Shown piece by piece: positions 6,181 through 6,427 of a stretch of DNA of 6,427 nucleotides. The stretch is from Cellvibrio sp. (GTDB lineage Bacteria; Pseudomonadota; Gammaproteobacteria; Pseudomonadales; Cellvibrionaceae), in contig JAJQJO010000231.1 in NCBI GenBank assembly GCA_021323495.1, positions 1 to 6,427 of the forward strand. Direction: 5' to 3'. The first letter of the stretch is position 1, and each line of letters starts with the position of its first letter. The translations under genes and the position numbers were made by a program. A model generated the notes under the pieces. It was not told the origin of the DNA, searched no databases, and saw only the letters and a list, made by a program, of their open reading frames with translations.

Positions 6181-6200
6181 CTTTTAATGCTTATTAAAAG
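6181..6200 (+). terminator. Possible AT-rich hairpin terminator after sco
   Basis: CTTTTAAT, the four-base loop GCTT and ATTAAAAG form a perfect 8-base-pair stem starting at the first base after the sco stop codon. Its place at the end of the operon suggests termination or 3' end protection. Against this, only one of the eight pairs is G-C and no run of T follows on the plus strand, so it is not a classical intrinsic terminator. Confidence 0.35.
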
Positions 6201-6395
6201 GGTAATGTCATTAAATATAGATGTTGTAGTTATGGCGGGTTTTGTTTTGGATTTGATTTAATCTAATCACCTTCGGGACGATAACGGGTGCTAGCTATAT
6301 ACTCCTTGGTTAAGACGAGATGGTTATCGCCGAATAGTTTTTCAACCAGTCAATGGTCAATATCAATAACGTGATAATAGTGTTGGAGACAGAAT
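6201..6395. other. Intergenic region after the oxidase cluster
   Basis: These 195 bases carry no reading frame I can support. The part at about 6240-6270 is T-rich and includes a short palindromic stretch (GATTTAATC, 6255-6263). A hexamer TATACT at 6298-6303 resembles a -10 element but has no good -35 partner. The region probably holds the promoter of the gene starting at 6396; I cannot place it. Confidence 0.4.
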
Positions 6396-6427
6396 ATGAT
6401 TTCCCATGTTGCCGGCCTTTTTACCCA
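6396..6427 (+). CDS. Start of an unidentified gene, cut by the window edge
   Basis: ATG 6396 is preceded by GGAG at 6385-6388 with a seven-base gap, a good translation start. Only MISHVAGLFT and a partial codon can be read. The opening 'hydrophobic, H, V, x, G, L, F, T' recalls Yip1-domain inner-membrane proteins, whose N-termini often read like NHVLGLLTHP. Ten residues cannot establish that, so the product is left unnamed. The non-coding gap before it suggests a transcription unit separate from the oxidase genes. Confidence 0.5.
   Translation, partial: MISHVAGLFT

Noticed and set aside
6298..6303. TATACT as a -10 promoter element for the last gene
   Set aside because: No -35 match at a workable distance, so it is not listed as a promoter.
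6349..6362. Short direct repeat GTCAAT / GGTCAAT upstream of the last gene
   Set aside because: Too short and isolated to separate from chance; no third copy and no known operator match.
1..6427. Mobile elements, CRISPR arrays, tRNA or rRNA genes, novel defence-type system
   Set aside because: No transposase, phage or RNA gene signature, no repeat array and no long inverted repeats were seen; almost all DNA is accounted for by oxidase biogenesis genes.

Overview
The window is a largely complete aa3-type cytochrome c oxidase assembly cluster from a Gram-negative proteobacterium. It reads: end of coxA/ctaD, ctaG (Cox11), coxC/ctaE (subunit III), a reverse-strand DUF2909-type small membrane protein, SURF1, a Sco-like thioredoxin-fold membrane protein, ctaA (heme A synthase), ctaB (heme O synthase), a PCuAC copper chaperone and a Sco/SenC protein. 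From memory, the order matches the cluster of Pseudomonas and relatives (PA0106 to PA0114), with a PCuAC gene added before sco. The moderate GC content and protein style fit a gammaproteobacterium such as a Cellvibrionaceae or Cellvibrio-like species. That placement is inference, not a database match.

Layout. Positions 1-46 hold the last 14 codons of coxA. ctaG (81-608) and coxC (653-1534) follow on the plus strand and finish the structural operon. A 69-residue two-helix protein (1757-1548, minus) converges on coxC with a 13-base gap and diverges from SURF1 with a 25-base gap between start codons. From 1783 to 6180 six plus-strand genes are packed tightly: 4-base overlaps at SURF1/Sco-like and Sco-like/ctaA, a 27-base gap before ctaB, and overlaps of 17 and 11 bases at ctaB/PCuAC and PCuAC/sco. 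They are probably one transcript with translational coupling. A perfect but AT-rich hairpin touches the sco stop codon. About 195 bases of non-coding DNA follow, and a new gene begins at 6396 and runs off the end.

How the genes work together. CtaB farnesylates heme B to heme O, CtaA oxidises it to heme A, and SURF1 assists heme A delivery into subunit I (CoxA). Cox11 delivers copper to the CuB site in CoxA. PCuAC and Sco form the periplasmic route to the CuA site of subunit II (CoxB, presumably just upstream). CoxC completes the core enzyme. The two less-characterised members, DUF2909 and the Sco-like CX3C protein, are probably further assembly or stability factors.

This is mostly a well-known system and I see no mobile element, CRISPR array, RNA gene or novel defence-type locus. 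The points most worth a second look are the second CX3C protein that aligns with Sco but lacks its copper-binding histidine, the cysteine-rich PCuAC protein, and the compressed divergent start region at 1755-1794.
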